A stretch of DNA of 17,271 nt from Candidatus Omnitrophota bacterium. Lineage in GTDB: Bacteria > Omnitrophota > Gorgyraeia > Aquiviventales > Aquiviventaceae. The stretch is taken from the NCBI GenBank assembly GCA_016206725.1, contig JACQRA010000153.1, positions 1 through 17,271 of the forward strand, given 5' to 3'. The position numbers were made by a program, and so were the translations under genes. Shown one piece after another: positions 6,928 through 13,071 of the stretch (the stretch's first letter is position 1; every line of letters begins with the position of its first letter). A model generated the notes under the pieces. That model saw only the letters and a list, made by a program, of their open reading frames with translations, did no database searches and had not been told where the DNA came from.

Positions 6928-7974
6928 ATGCCAACGAACACCGGAAAAACTGGGGACACAAACACATTGACTTCGGTGGATCAATCTGTTTATGTCCCCC
7001 GCCTGAGGCGGCTGGTCGCGGCGTTTCCACGCCCGACAATTCTCGTCGTCGGCGACGTGATGCTCGACGAGTTCATCTGGGGCAAGGTCGACCGCATCAG
7101 CCCCGAAGCGCCGGTGCCGGTCGTGTGGGTGCAATCCGAGTCGGTGATGCCGGGTGGAGCGGCGAACGTCGCCAGCAACATCCGAGCGCTGGGGGGTAAG
7201 GTGCAGTTGGCCGGTCTGATCGGGACCGATCGGTGGGGTGAAGGTCTTCTGCAGACGTTGGCCAAGCGGGGCATCGGGACCGCCGGTCTGATCCGAGAAG
7301 CGTCGAGACCGACGACCGTGAAGACGCGGGTCATCGCCCACCATCAGCAGGTCGTCCGCGTGGATCGCGAGGCGCGCAGCGCCCCGACACTCTCCATGAT
7401 CAACCGGATCGTGGCGACGGTGCGCAAGCAATTGAAGGCGGTGGATGCCATCATTCTGGAAGATTATGGCAAAGGCGTGATTACGCGTGAGCTGCTCGAG
7501 CAGGTGGTTCCGATGGCTCGGGCTCAGCGCAAGATCATCATGGTCGATCCGAAAGAGGAACACTTTGACTTGTATCAAGAAGTGACCGCCATCACCCCCA
7601 ACCGTTCGGAGGCGGGCGCGATGGTGGGACGGGAGCTTGACACCGAAGAGAACGTTCGTCGGGCCGGTCAAGACTTGTTACGGCGGCTGCGCTGCGAAGC
7701 GGTGGTGATCACTCTGGGTGAAGATGGCATGTGCGTGATGGAACAGCATGGGCGCTGCACGCGCATTCCGACGGTCGCGCAGGAAGTCTTTGATGTGGCC
7801 GGGGCGGGGGATACCGTCATTGCCGCCCTGACGTTAGCCTTAGCCAGCGGGGCGTCCATGCCGGAGGCCGCCGTGTTAGCCAATTACGCGGCCGGGATTG
7901 TCGTGGGAAAAGTCGGCGTGGCGACGGCGAACCCCAAGGAATTGCTGGCGAAGTTGGATGGCCGGCGACGATGA
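6928..7974 (+). CDS. rfaE1: D-glycero-beta-D-manno-heptose-7-phosphate kinase
   Basis: This 348-residue PfkB/ribokinase-family sugar kinase phosphorylates heptose 7-phosphate at C1 in the ADP-heptose pathway. It shows VVGDVMLDEFIWG, the substrate-binding run PGGAANVASNIRALGG, and DVAGAGDTVIAAL near the C-terminus, where the GAGD loop carries the anion hole and catalytic Asp. Only the kinase domain is present; the bifunctional HldE (about 475 residues) also carries an adenylyltransferase domain, which must be encoded elsewhere. The ATG follows the previous stop by one base without an evident Shine-Dalgarno. The first 24 or so residues are largely encoded by an inverted repeat; GTG 6976 or TTG 6967 are in-frame alternatives. 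The product supplies the upstream heptosyltransferases. Confidence 0.93.
   Translation: MPTNTGKTGDTNTLTSVDQSVYVPRLRRLVAAFPRPTILVVGDVMLDEFIWGKVDRISPEAPVPVVWVQSESVMPGGAANVASNIRALGGKVQLAGLIGTDRWGEGLLQTLAKRGIGTAGLIREASRPTTVKTRVIAHHQQVVRVDREARSAPTLSMINRIVATVRKQLKAVDAIILEDYGKGVITRELLEQVVPMARAQRKIIMVDPKEEHFDLYQEVTAITPNRSEAGAMVGRELDTEENVRRAGQDLLRRLRCEAVVITLGEDGMCVMEQHGRCTRIPTVAQEVFDVAGAGDTVIAALTLALASGASMPEAAVLANYAAGIVVGKVGVATANPKELLAKLDGRRR
6952..6999. repeat. REP-like imperfect inverted repeat at the start of the kinase gene
   Basis: The left arm (6952-6969, beginning GGGGACACAAAC) and right arm (6982-6999, ending GTTTATGTCCCC) pair at 16 of 18 positions around a 12-base loop. It lies in the first 25 codons of the kinase gene and encodes residues before the conserved fold. 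GGGGACA-tipped palindromes resemble REP-type elements mobilised by REP-associated transposases; that assignment is inference. Confidence 0.75.
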
Positions 7975-8035
7975 TCCTTCGACTCGTTTCGCTCGCTCAG
8001 GATCATGGTGAGCGACCAATGGGAGTCGAACCATG
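7971..8035. repeat. Nested palindromic element filling the rfaE1-kdsB gap
   Basis: Several overlapping inverted repeats cover the junction: ATGATCCT (7971-7978) with AGGATCAT (7999-8006), TTCGACTC (7978-7985) with GAGTCGAA (8023-8030), GCTCA (7995-7999) with TGAGC (8009-8013), and CATGG (8004-8008) with CCATG (8031-8035). The kinase stop codon lies in the first arm and the kdsB start codon in the last. The Shine-Dalgarno GGGAG (8021-8025) overlaps one arm. It resembles dispersed intergenic elements of the form CCTTCGACTCG...GCTCAGG seen in many genomes. Confidence 0.75.
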
Positions 8036-8764
8036 AAGGCGATCGGCATTATCCCGTCGCGCTACGGCTCGACGCGCTTGCCCGCCAAATCCTTGGCCTC
8101 ACTGAGCGGCAAGCCCCTGGTCCAACATGTCTATGAGCGCGCGAAGCAGGCCAAGACGCTGGATGAGGTGATCGTCGCCACGGATGACGAACGCATCCTG
8201 AGGGCGGTGGCGGCGTTTGGAGGAAAGGCCGTCATGACAGGCGCGCAGCATCGCTCGGGAACCGAACGGGTCGCGGAAGTCGCGCGGCAAACAGCCGCGC
8301 AGGTGATTCTCAACATCCAAGGGGATGAGCCGCTGATTCATCCGGAACAAATCGATCAGATCGCTTCGTTTCTCGCGGCGCACCAAGCCGTTCCCATGGC
8401 GACCGTCATGACGCCGCTCACCGATCAGGCGGATGTTGTGAATCCGAACGTCGTCAAGGTGGTCGTGGACCAAGACGGCTACGCGCTGTACTTCTCCCGT
8501 TCGCCGATTCCGCACGCGAGGGCCGGCGCTCCCGCCTACTGGAAGCATATCGGGCTGTACGGGTATCAACGGTATTTCCTGCTGCAATTCCCGCACTTGC
8601 CGCCCTCACCCCTGGAGCAGGCGGAGCAGCTCGAGCAGCTGCGGGCGCTGTGGCACGGCCACAAGATCAAGCTCCTGGAGACCGCGCACGACACCATCGG
8701 CGTGGTCACCGCCGACGATCTGGCTCGCGTCGAAGCCTTGCTCAACCGCCATGCAACGCGTTAA
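8033..8764 (+). CDS. kdsB: 3-deoxy-manno-octulosonate cytidylyltransferase (CMP-Kdo synthetase)
   Basis: This 243-residue cytosolic enzyme couples CTP and Kdo to CMP-Kdo, the donor for Kdo transfer to lipid A. It has the nucleotide-binding start IIPSRYGSTRLPAKSL, the ILNIQGDEPLIHPEQID motif, and VKVVVDQDGYALYFSRSPIPHAR followed by KHIGLYGYQRYFL, the order and spacing of KdsB. Its length is normal for the family. GGGAG 8 bases upstream and the conserved N-terminus support the ATG. The pyrG gene just downstream makes its CTP substrate. The start codon and Shine-Dalgarno lie within a palindromic element that could control access by ribosomes. Confidence 0.96.
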   Translation: MKAIGIIPSRYGSTRLPAKSLASLSGKPLVQHVYERAKQAKTLDEVIVATDDERILRAVAAFGGKAVMTGAQHRSGTERVAEVARQTAAQVILNIQGDEPLIHPEQIDQIASFLAAHQAVPMATVMTPLTDQADVVNPNVVKVVVDQDGYALYFSRSPIPHARAGAPAYWKHIGLYGYQRYFLLQFPHLPPSPLEQAEQLEQLRALWHGHKIKLLETAHDTIGVVTADDLARVEALLNRHATR

Positions 8765-8770
8765 TTTGAC

Positions 8771-8805
8771 GAAATACGAAATACGAGATACGAGATACGA
8801 AGCAC
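8771..8805. repeat. Short tandem array of five 7-bp units before pyrG
   Basis: Units GAAATAC, GAAATAC, GAGATAC, GAGATAC and GAAGCAC run without gaps for 35 bp and end one base before the pyrG ATG. They occupy almost all of the gap after kdsB. No Shine-Dalgarno is visible in the array. Confidence 0.9.
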
Positions 8806-8806
8806 G

Positions 8807-10408
8807 ATGACCAAGTATATTTTTGTGACCGGCGGGGTCGTCTCGAGCCTGGGCAAGGGGATTGCCTCGGCCTCGATCGGGCTGTTGCTGAAGTCGCGGG
8901 GCTTCAAGGTGACGATCCAGAAACTCGATCCCTACATTAATGTGGATCCCGGGACGATGAGTCCGTATCAGCACGGGGAGGTCTACGTGACGGAGGACGG
9001 CGCCGAAACCGATCTGGATCTCGGCCACTACGAGCGGTTTACCGGCTTGACGATGACGCAGGATAACAACGTCACCGCCGGGCGCATCTACTATTCGGTG
9101 ATCGCCAAAGAGCGGCGGGGCGAGTACCTGGGCAAGACGGTGCAGGTCGTTCCCCATATTACCGATGCGATCAAAGCCTCCATCACCAAGCTGGCCTCGA
9201 AAGATCACGTGGATGTCGTCATTGTGGAGGTCGGCGGAACGGTCGGCGACATCGAAGGCCTACCGTTTCTGGAAGCCATCCGCCAATTACGCAATGAGCT
9301 GGGACGCGGCAACGCCCTCAACATCCATCTGACGCTCGTGCCCTATATCAAGGCGGCGGAAGAACTCAAGACCAAGCCGACACAACACTCCGTCGGGAAG
9401 CTCCGGGAGATCGGGTTGCAGCCGGAGGTCTTGATCTGCCGGACCGAGAAGCCGTTCTCGGAGATGGTCCGCCAGAAGATCGCGCAGTTTTGCAACGTCG
9501 AGCCGGACGCCGTCATCCAAGCGTTGGATGTCGCGGATATCTATGAGGTGCCGCTGTTGTTCAATCGCCAGCGGCTCGATGAGACGATCCTGCGGCACCT
9601 GGGTCTTGCGTCTGCCGCCCACGACTTGGTGGAATGGCGCACGCGCGTGGTGGAGCGGGCGGTCAATCCGAAGCGCCGCGTCACCATTGCGGTCGTCGGG
9701 AAATACGTGCAGCTTCAGGATGCGTATAAATCCATCTATGAAGCCCTGCGGCACGGCGGGCTGGCGCACGAAGCCGCCGTGGACATCCGCAAGGTGGACG
9801 CCGAGAAGCTGACGAAGGACGGAGTCGAAGAAGCGTTGAGCGGCGCGGATGGCATCTTAGTGCCCGGCGGGTTCGGGCACCGCGGCATCGAGGGCAAGCT
9901 GGAGGCGATTACCTTTGCGCGGCAGCGCGAGATCCCCTATTTCGGCCTCTGCTTGGGGATGCAGTGCGCCGTCATTGAATTCGCGCGCAACGTCGTGGGA
10001 TTGAAGGGGGCCAACTCGACGGAGTTTGATGCGACAACGCCCCATCCGGTGATCAGCTTGCTCGAGGAGCAAAAACGGGTGACCGATCTAGGGGGGACGA
10101 TGCGGCTCGGCGCCTATGCCTGCCGGCTCCAGAAAGGCACGAAAGCGGCCGAGGCGTATGGCGCCGCCGAGATTCGCGAGCGCCATCGCCATCGGTATGA
10201 ATTCAACAACACCTATCGGGAGGCGTTTGCCAAGCAGGGAATGATGGTCTCGGGGCGCTACGAGCCGGCGGATCTCGTCGAGCTGGTCGAATTACGCGAT
10301 CATCCCTGGTTTGTGGCGTGCCAATACCATCCGGAATTCCGGTCCCGTCCGTTGGAGCCGCATCCGTTGTTCCAGGCCTTCGTGGGAGCGTGCGTCCATG
10401 ATCGTTGA
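8807..10408 (+). CDS. pyrG: CTP synthase (glutamine hydrolysing)
   Basis: This 533-residue enzyme makes CTP from UTP, ATP and glutamine. The amidoligase domain begins TKYIFVTGGVVSSLGKG with the ATP loop, followed by KLDPYINVDPGTMSPYQHGE and the DGAETDLDLGHYERF segment. From about residue 290 the class I glutamine amidotransferase domain follows, with GGFGHRGIEGK, the nucleophile Cys in GLCLGMQ and the His-Glu of CQYHPEF near the end. Its length is normal. It lies between kdsB and kdsA, where it supplies CTP for CMP-Kdo. The start is preceded by a 7-bp tandem array rather than a Shine-Dalgarno, unusual for a housekeeping gene. Its end overlaps kdsA by 11 bases. Confidence 0.97.
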   Translation: MTKYIFVTGGVVSSLGKGIASASIGLLLKSRGFKVTIQKLDPYINVDPGTMSPYQHGEVYVTEDGAETDLDLGHYERFTGLTMTQDNNVTAGRIYYSVIAKERRGEYLGKTVQVVPHITDAIKASITKLASKDHVDVVIVEVGGTVGDIEGLPFLEAIRQLRNELGRGNALNIHLTLVPYIKAAEELKTKPTQHSVGKLREIGLQPEVLICRTEKPFSEMVRQKIAQFCNVEPDAVIQALDVADIYEVPLLFNRQRLDETILRHLGLASAAHDLVEWRTRVVERAVNPKRRVTIAVVGKYVQLQDAYKSIYEALRHGGLAHEAAVDIRKVDAEKLTKDGVEEALSGADGILVPGGFGHRGIEGKLEAITFARQREIPYFGLCLGMQCAVIEFARNVVGLKGANSTEFDATTPHPVISLLEEQKRVTDLGGTMRLGAYACRLQKGTKAAEAYGAAEIRERHRHRYEFNNTYREAFAKQGMMVSGRYEPADLVELVELRDHPWFVACQYHPEFRSRPLEPHPLFQAFVGACVHDR

Positions 10409-11213
10409 AGTCAACGGGATTCGGATTGGGCCGGGAGAGCCGCCCGTGGTGATTGCGGGACCGGATGTGATTGAAAGCGAGCGGCATCTGCTCTCGCACG
10501 CCGAGCGCATCAAGAAGATGTGCGACCGCGCGGGACTGCCCTATATCGTCAAGTGCAGCTACGACAAAGCCAATCGCACCTCACTTGGATCGTATCGGGG
10601 GCCGGGGCTGAAGCGCGGTCTGGCCATCCTCGCTCGCCTCAAACGTCAACTGGGATTGCCCGTCCTCAGTGATGTGCACTGCCGCGAGGACGTCAAGCCT
10701 GCCGCGGAGGTCCTCGATGTCTTGCAGGTGCCGGCGTTTCTCTGTCGGCAGACCGATTTCATTCTGGCGGTGGCGAAGACCCGCAAGGCGGTGAATATCA
10801 AAAAGGGTCAATTCCTGGCTCCGTGGGATGTCGAACAAGTGATCGCCAAGGCCCGCTCAACCGGCAATCGCCGCCTCCTAGTGACCGAGCGAGGAGCCAC
10901 CTTCGGGTACAACAATCTCGTGTCAGATTTCCGCAGCCTCCAGGTCATGGCGGGCTTCGGCGTACCGGTGATCTTCGACGGCACCCACTCGGTGCAGCTG
11001 CCGGGCGGGCAGGGAACGGCCTCAGGAGGCCAGCGGGAATTTATCCCCACCCTGGTGCGGGCCGCCATGGCCACGCGCTTCTGCCACGGCATCTTTCTTG
11101 AGGTGCATGAGCGTCCCGAGCGCGCCCCGTGTGACGGCCCGAATATGTTACGGCTTTCAGATCTCCCTGCCCTCCTCGAAGACATGAAGGGGATTTATGA
11201 TGCCCTTAACTAA
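10398..11213 (+). CDS. kdsA: 3-deoxy-8-phosphooctulonate synthase (Kdo-8-P synthase)
   Basis: This 271-residue enzyme condenses phosphoenolpyruvate with arabinose 5-phosphate. The family core is clear: KCSYDKANR, LPVLSDVH, FLCRQTD, NIKKGQFLAPWD, TERGATFGYNNLVSD, THSVQLPGG and CDGPN. The start at 10398, with GGGAG upstream, gives a normal N-terminus; the frame extends further upstream but that part overlaps pyrG. At the position where metal-dependent enzymes have Cys (AGPC) and metal-independent ones Asn, this protein has Asp23 (AGPD). The other metal ligands, His197, Glu235 and Asp246, are present. The gene overlaps kdsD by 17 bases. Confidence 0.96.
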   Translation: MIVEVNGIRIGPGEPPVVIAGPDVIESERHLLSHAERIKKMCDRAGLPYIVKCSYDKANRTSLGSYRGPGLKRGLAILARLKRQLGLPVLSDVHCREDVKPAAEVLDVLQVPAFLCRQTDFILAVAKTRKAVNIKKGQFLAPWDVEQVIAKARSTGNRRLLVTERGATFGYNNLVSDFRSLQVMAGFGVPVIFDGTHSVQLPGGQGTASGGQREFIPTLVRAAMATRFCHGIFLEVHERPERAPCDGPNMLRLSDLPALLEDMKGIYDALN

Positions 11214-12177
11214 TCATCGTCGAGCTCTCCGACGCGCCAAGGACGTATTGCGGATTGAAGCGGAAGCGATTCAGCGATTGATTCCGCGAGTGGGCGCGGC
11301 ATTTGAGGATGCGCTGCGACTGCTACTCGCCTGCAAGGGTCGCGTGGTCGTGACCGGCATGGGCAAGGCGGGCCTCATCGGCCAGAAACTCTCCGCGACC
11401 CTGGCCTCAACCGGCACCCCGAGCTTGTGGGTGCATCCGGCCGAGGCGATTCACGGCGATGTGGGGCGGGTGACGAAAGACGATTGCCTCATTGCGCTCT
11501 CCAACAGCGGACAGACCGAGGAACTCACCCAGTTGCTGCCGGTCATCAAGCAGATCGGCGCGCGTCTGATCGCCTTGACCGGCAACTGTTCGTCCATCTT
11601 GGCTCAGCACAGCGATGTGGTACTCGATGTCAGCGTCAAACGCGAGGCCTGCACCTTGAATCTCGCCCCCACCGCCTCCACGACCGCGATGCTGGCGATG
11701 GGCGATGCGTTGGCGGTGGTCGTCGCCGAGCTGAAAGGTTTTAAAGAACGCGACTTCGCGCTCTTCCACCCAGGGGGACAACTCGGCAGGCGATTGCTGC
11801 TTCGGGTCCGCGATCTGATGCGCACCGGCAGAGACAATCCTATCGTTCGGGAGACGGCGTTGGTCAAGGACGTCCTCTTCGCCATCACGCGAGCCCGAGC
11901 CGGTAGCGCGGCGGTCACTGATGGCCGCGGTCAGTTGACCGGCATCTTTACCGACGGGGATCTGCGGCGCCATCTTGATGTCACGCCCAACCTCACACAT
12001 CTTCCTGTGGGATGCGTCATGACGTGCAGGCCTAAGACGATTGACGCCGAGCGGTTGGCGGTTGAGGCGCTGCGGCTGCTCAGGGAACATCGCATTGACG
12101 AGCTCGTCGTGGTGGACGGCGCTCGCCGGCCGGTCGGCCTGCTCGACGTCCAGGACCTCCTCAAAGCCGGTTTCTAG
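11197..12177 (+). CDS. kdsD: Arabinose-5-phosphate isomerase (KpsF/GutQ family)
   Basis: This 326-residue protein interconverts ribulose 5-phosphate and arabinose 5-phosphate, the first committed step to Kdo. An N-terminal SIS domain carries VVTGMGKAGLIGQKLSATLA, HPAEAIHGDVG and SNSGQTEEL, then the FALFHPGGQLGRRLL segment with the family active-site His. Two CBS repeats follow from about residue 205 (VRDLMRTG... and CVMTCRPKTI...). The length matches KdsD. AAGGGG upstream and the family start support ATG 11197 (ATG 11200 is equally possible). It overlaps the end of kdsA, whose substrate it makes. The usual next gene, the phosphatase kdsC, is absent. Confidence 0.95.
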   Translation: MMPLTNHRRALRRAKDVLRIEAEAIQRLIPRVGAAFEDALRLLLACKGRVVVTGMGKAGLIGQKLSATLASTGTPSLWVHPAEAIHGDVGRVTKDDCLIALSNSGQTEELTQLLPVIKQIGARLIALTGNCSSILAQHSDVVLDVSVKREACTLNLAPTASTTAMLAMGDALAVVVAELKGFKERDFALFHPGGQLGRRLLLRVRDLMRTGRDNPIVRETALVKDVLFAITRARAGSAAVTDGRGQLTGIFTDGDLRRHLDVTPNLTHLPVGCVMTCRPKTIDAERLAVEALRLLREHRIDELVVVDGARRPVGLLDVQDLLKAGF

Positions 12178-12196
12178 TCCGGTTCAAAACTGCCGA

Positions 12197-12227
12197 TCTT
12201 GTCTCTCAGGACAAGACGTGCTATGCT
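12197..12227 (+). promoter_or_regulatory. Candidate promoter with an overlapping dyad before the DUF5678 gene
   Basis: TTGTCT (12199-12204) and TATGCT (12222-12227) are 17 bp apart, with TGC before the -10. A 7-bp inverted repeat, TCTTGTC (12197-12203) and GACAAGA (12210-12216), overlaps the -35 and could be an operator or a short hairpin after kdsD. There is no T run after it, so a terminator is unlikely. Confidence 0.5.
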
Positions 12228-12235
12228 GATCATCG

Positions 12236-12244
12236 AAGGAGGTG
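12236..12244 (+). promoter_or_regulatory. Perfect Shine-Dalgarno of the DUF5678 gene
   Basis: AAGGAGGTG lies with its GGAGG core 7 bases before the ATG at 12250. It is the strongest ribosome binding site in the window and decides the start over in-frame codons further upstream. Confidence 0.85.
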
Positions 12245-12249
12245 AACCG

Positions 12250-12498
12250 ATGTCTCGAGCGGTAGGCAGCGCAAGTCCGCGGATTCCCAAGCGCTTCTGG
12301 CAGGATGAGAAATGGGCCTTTGACCATTATCCCGCATTGCTCAAGCGCTATGAAGATCGTTGGGTGGCGGTGGTGAACCGGCGAGTTGTTGCCGCTTCAA
12401 AAAGCTCAGTCAAGGCGGAGGAACAGGCCAAGGCTAAGACCGGACGGCAGTCGCCCATCGCCGTGGTCTTTGTCGAAAGCGGCCGGCATGTCTACTAG
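12250..12498 (+). CDS. Small DUF5678-like protein
   Basis: This 82-residue protein has the pattern of the DUF5678 family: W22 and Y27 before LLKRY, then WVAVVNRRVVAAS (W38 onward), a charged helix rich in Ala, Lys and Glu, and a final hydrophobic strand (IAVVFV). The function of this family is unknown. No signal peptide or membrane segment is seen. It has its own candidate promoter and an excellent Shine-Dalgarno, and its last 11 bases overlap the start of a retropepsin-like protease gene, so the two are surely co-translated. From memory, such pairs recur in varied bacteria; this needs a neighbourhood search. It stands where kdsC would be expected. Confidence 0.85.
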   Translation: MSRAVGSASPRIPKRFWQDEKWAFDHYPALLKRYEDRWVAVVNRRVVAASKSSVKAEEQAKAKTGRQSPIAVVFVESGRHVY

Positions 12499-12931
12499 GA
12501 TCGGGCTGGATTTTCGCCGCGTGCCCGATGTGGAATTGCTTCATCGCGGGATTGTTCACATCCGCCTTCTGTGTCGAGTCCAGTTTCAAACGCTTACCGA
12601 TAACCTCCTCGTTCGCTCAGCTATTGTCGATACCGGTGCCCCGCTGTGTTTGATTCCCTCTGATCTGTGGGAGCAGGTACGGACCCAACAGTTTGAAGCC
12701 ACACGGATCGGTGGTCTCATGATGCAAAAAGATCGCGCCATCCCAGGACGTGTGGGCATCCTGTCAATGACCCTCCTTGATCCTCAGAGTCGTCAGTACC
12801 GCCTGACCGTTCGAGCCTTCCTCGCGCAAACCACCGACGTCCCACTCATCTTAGGCTTCCAGGACTGCTTGGAAAAAGCCACCGTCCACCTGTCCTATCC
12901 TCGCTACGAAGCCTGGCTTGAGTTCGACTGA
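12488..12931 (+). CDS. Retropepsin-like aspartic protease
   Basis: This 147-residue protein has the aspartic protease motif AIVDTGAPLCLIP with catalytic Asp48 and, near the C-terminus, the hydrophobic-Gly motif PLILGFQDCL (residues 119-128). That gives one protease monomer which would work as a homodimer, as in retropepsins. The ATG at 12488 overlaps the DUF5678 gene by 11 bases and has no clear Shine-Dalgarno, so translation probably depends on coupling; the frame opens further upstream but inside that gene. No signal peptide or membrane anchor is seen, so it is probably cytosolic. The substrate is unknown, and the small partner protein is a candidate. Confidence 0.85.
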   Translation: MSTRIGLDFRRVPDVELLHRGIVHIRLLCRVQFQTLTDNLLVRSAIVDTGAPLCLIPSDLWEQVRTQQFEATRIGGLMMQKDRAIPGRVGILSMTLLDPQSRQYRLTVRAFLAQTTDVPLILGFQDCLEKATVHLSYPRYEAWLEFD

Positions 12932-12945
12932 AAATGTCTCAAAGA

Positions 12946-13004
12946 ACGGTGTCAGACACCGAGCACGAAAATTGACGGATTTCCCGCACAAGGTCTGGCA
13001 CCGT
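12946..13004. repeat. REP-like palindrome pair between the protease and RHS genes
   Basis: CGGTGTCAGACACCG (12947-12961) is a perfect 15-bp palindrome. About 30 bases on, GGTCTGGCACCGT (12992-13004) is an imperfect inverted copy of it (reverse complement ACGGTGCCAGACC). The 140-base gap 12932-13071 holds this element and a promoter but no gene. The layout fits a decayed REP doublet; it lacks the T run of a terminator. Confidence 0.65.
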
Positions 13005-13027
13005 CTGATCCGTCTCTGGAACGATGC

Positions 13028-13056
13028 TTGACACTGCCGACCTCGCTTGGTAGGGT
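13028..13056 (+). promoter_or_regulatory. Candidate promoter of the RHS gene
   Basis: A consensus TTGACA (13028-13033) is 17 bp from TAGGGT (13051-13056), which is preceded by TGG (extended -10). Transcription would start near 13063, leaving a leader of about 9 bases with GAGG (13063-13066) just before the ATG. Confidence 0.5.
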
Positions 13057-13071
13057 AGGGCCGAGGCCCTC

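Noticed and set aside
8766..8794. TTGACG at the start of the pyrG leader as a promoter
   Set aside because: At 17 bp spacing the -10 would be ATACGA, a poor match, and the bases are explained by the heptamer array.
10311..10397. Upstream in-frame extension of kdsA
   Set aside because: These codons lie inside the conserved end of pyrG, and the added residues match nothing in KdsA. ATG 10398 has a Shine-Dalgarno and the normal N-terminus.
12197..12216. Rho-independent terminator after kdsD
   Set aside because: The 7-bp stem is weak and no T run follows; the sequence overlaps a better promoter match.
12199..12249. Upstream in-frame extension of the DUF5678 gene
   Set aside because: It would start with TTG inside the promoter and translate the Shine-Dalgarno itself.
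12386..12487. Upstream in-frame extension of the protease gene
   Set aside because: The added 34 residues lie wholly within the DUF5678 gene and are a basic low-complexity stretch.
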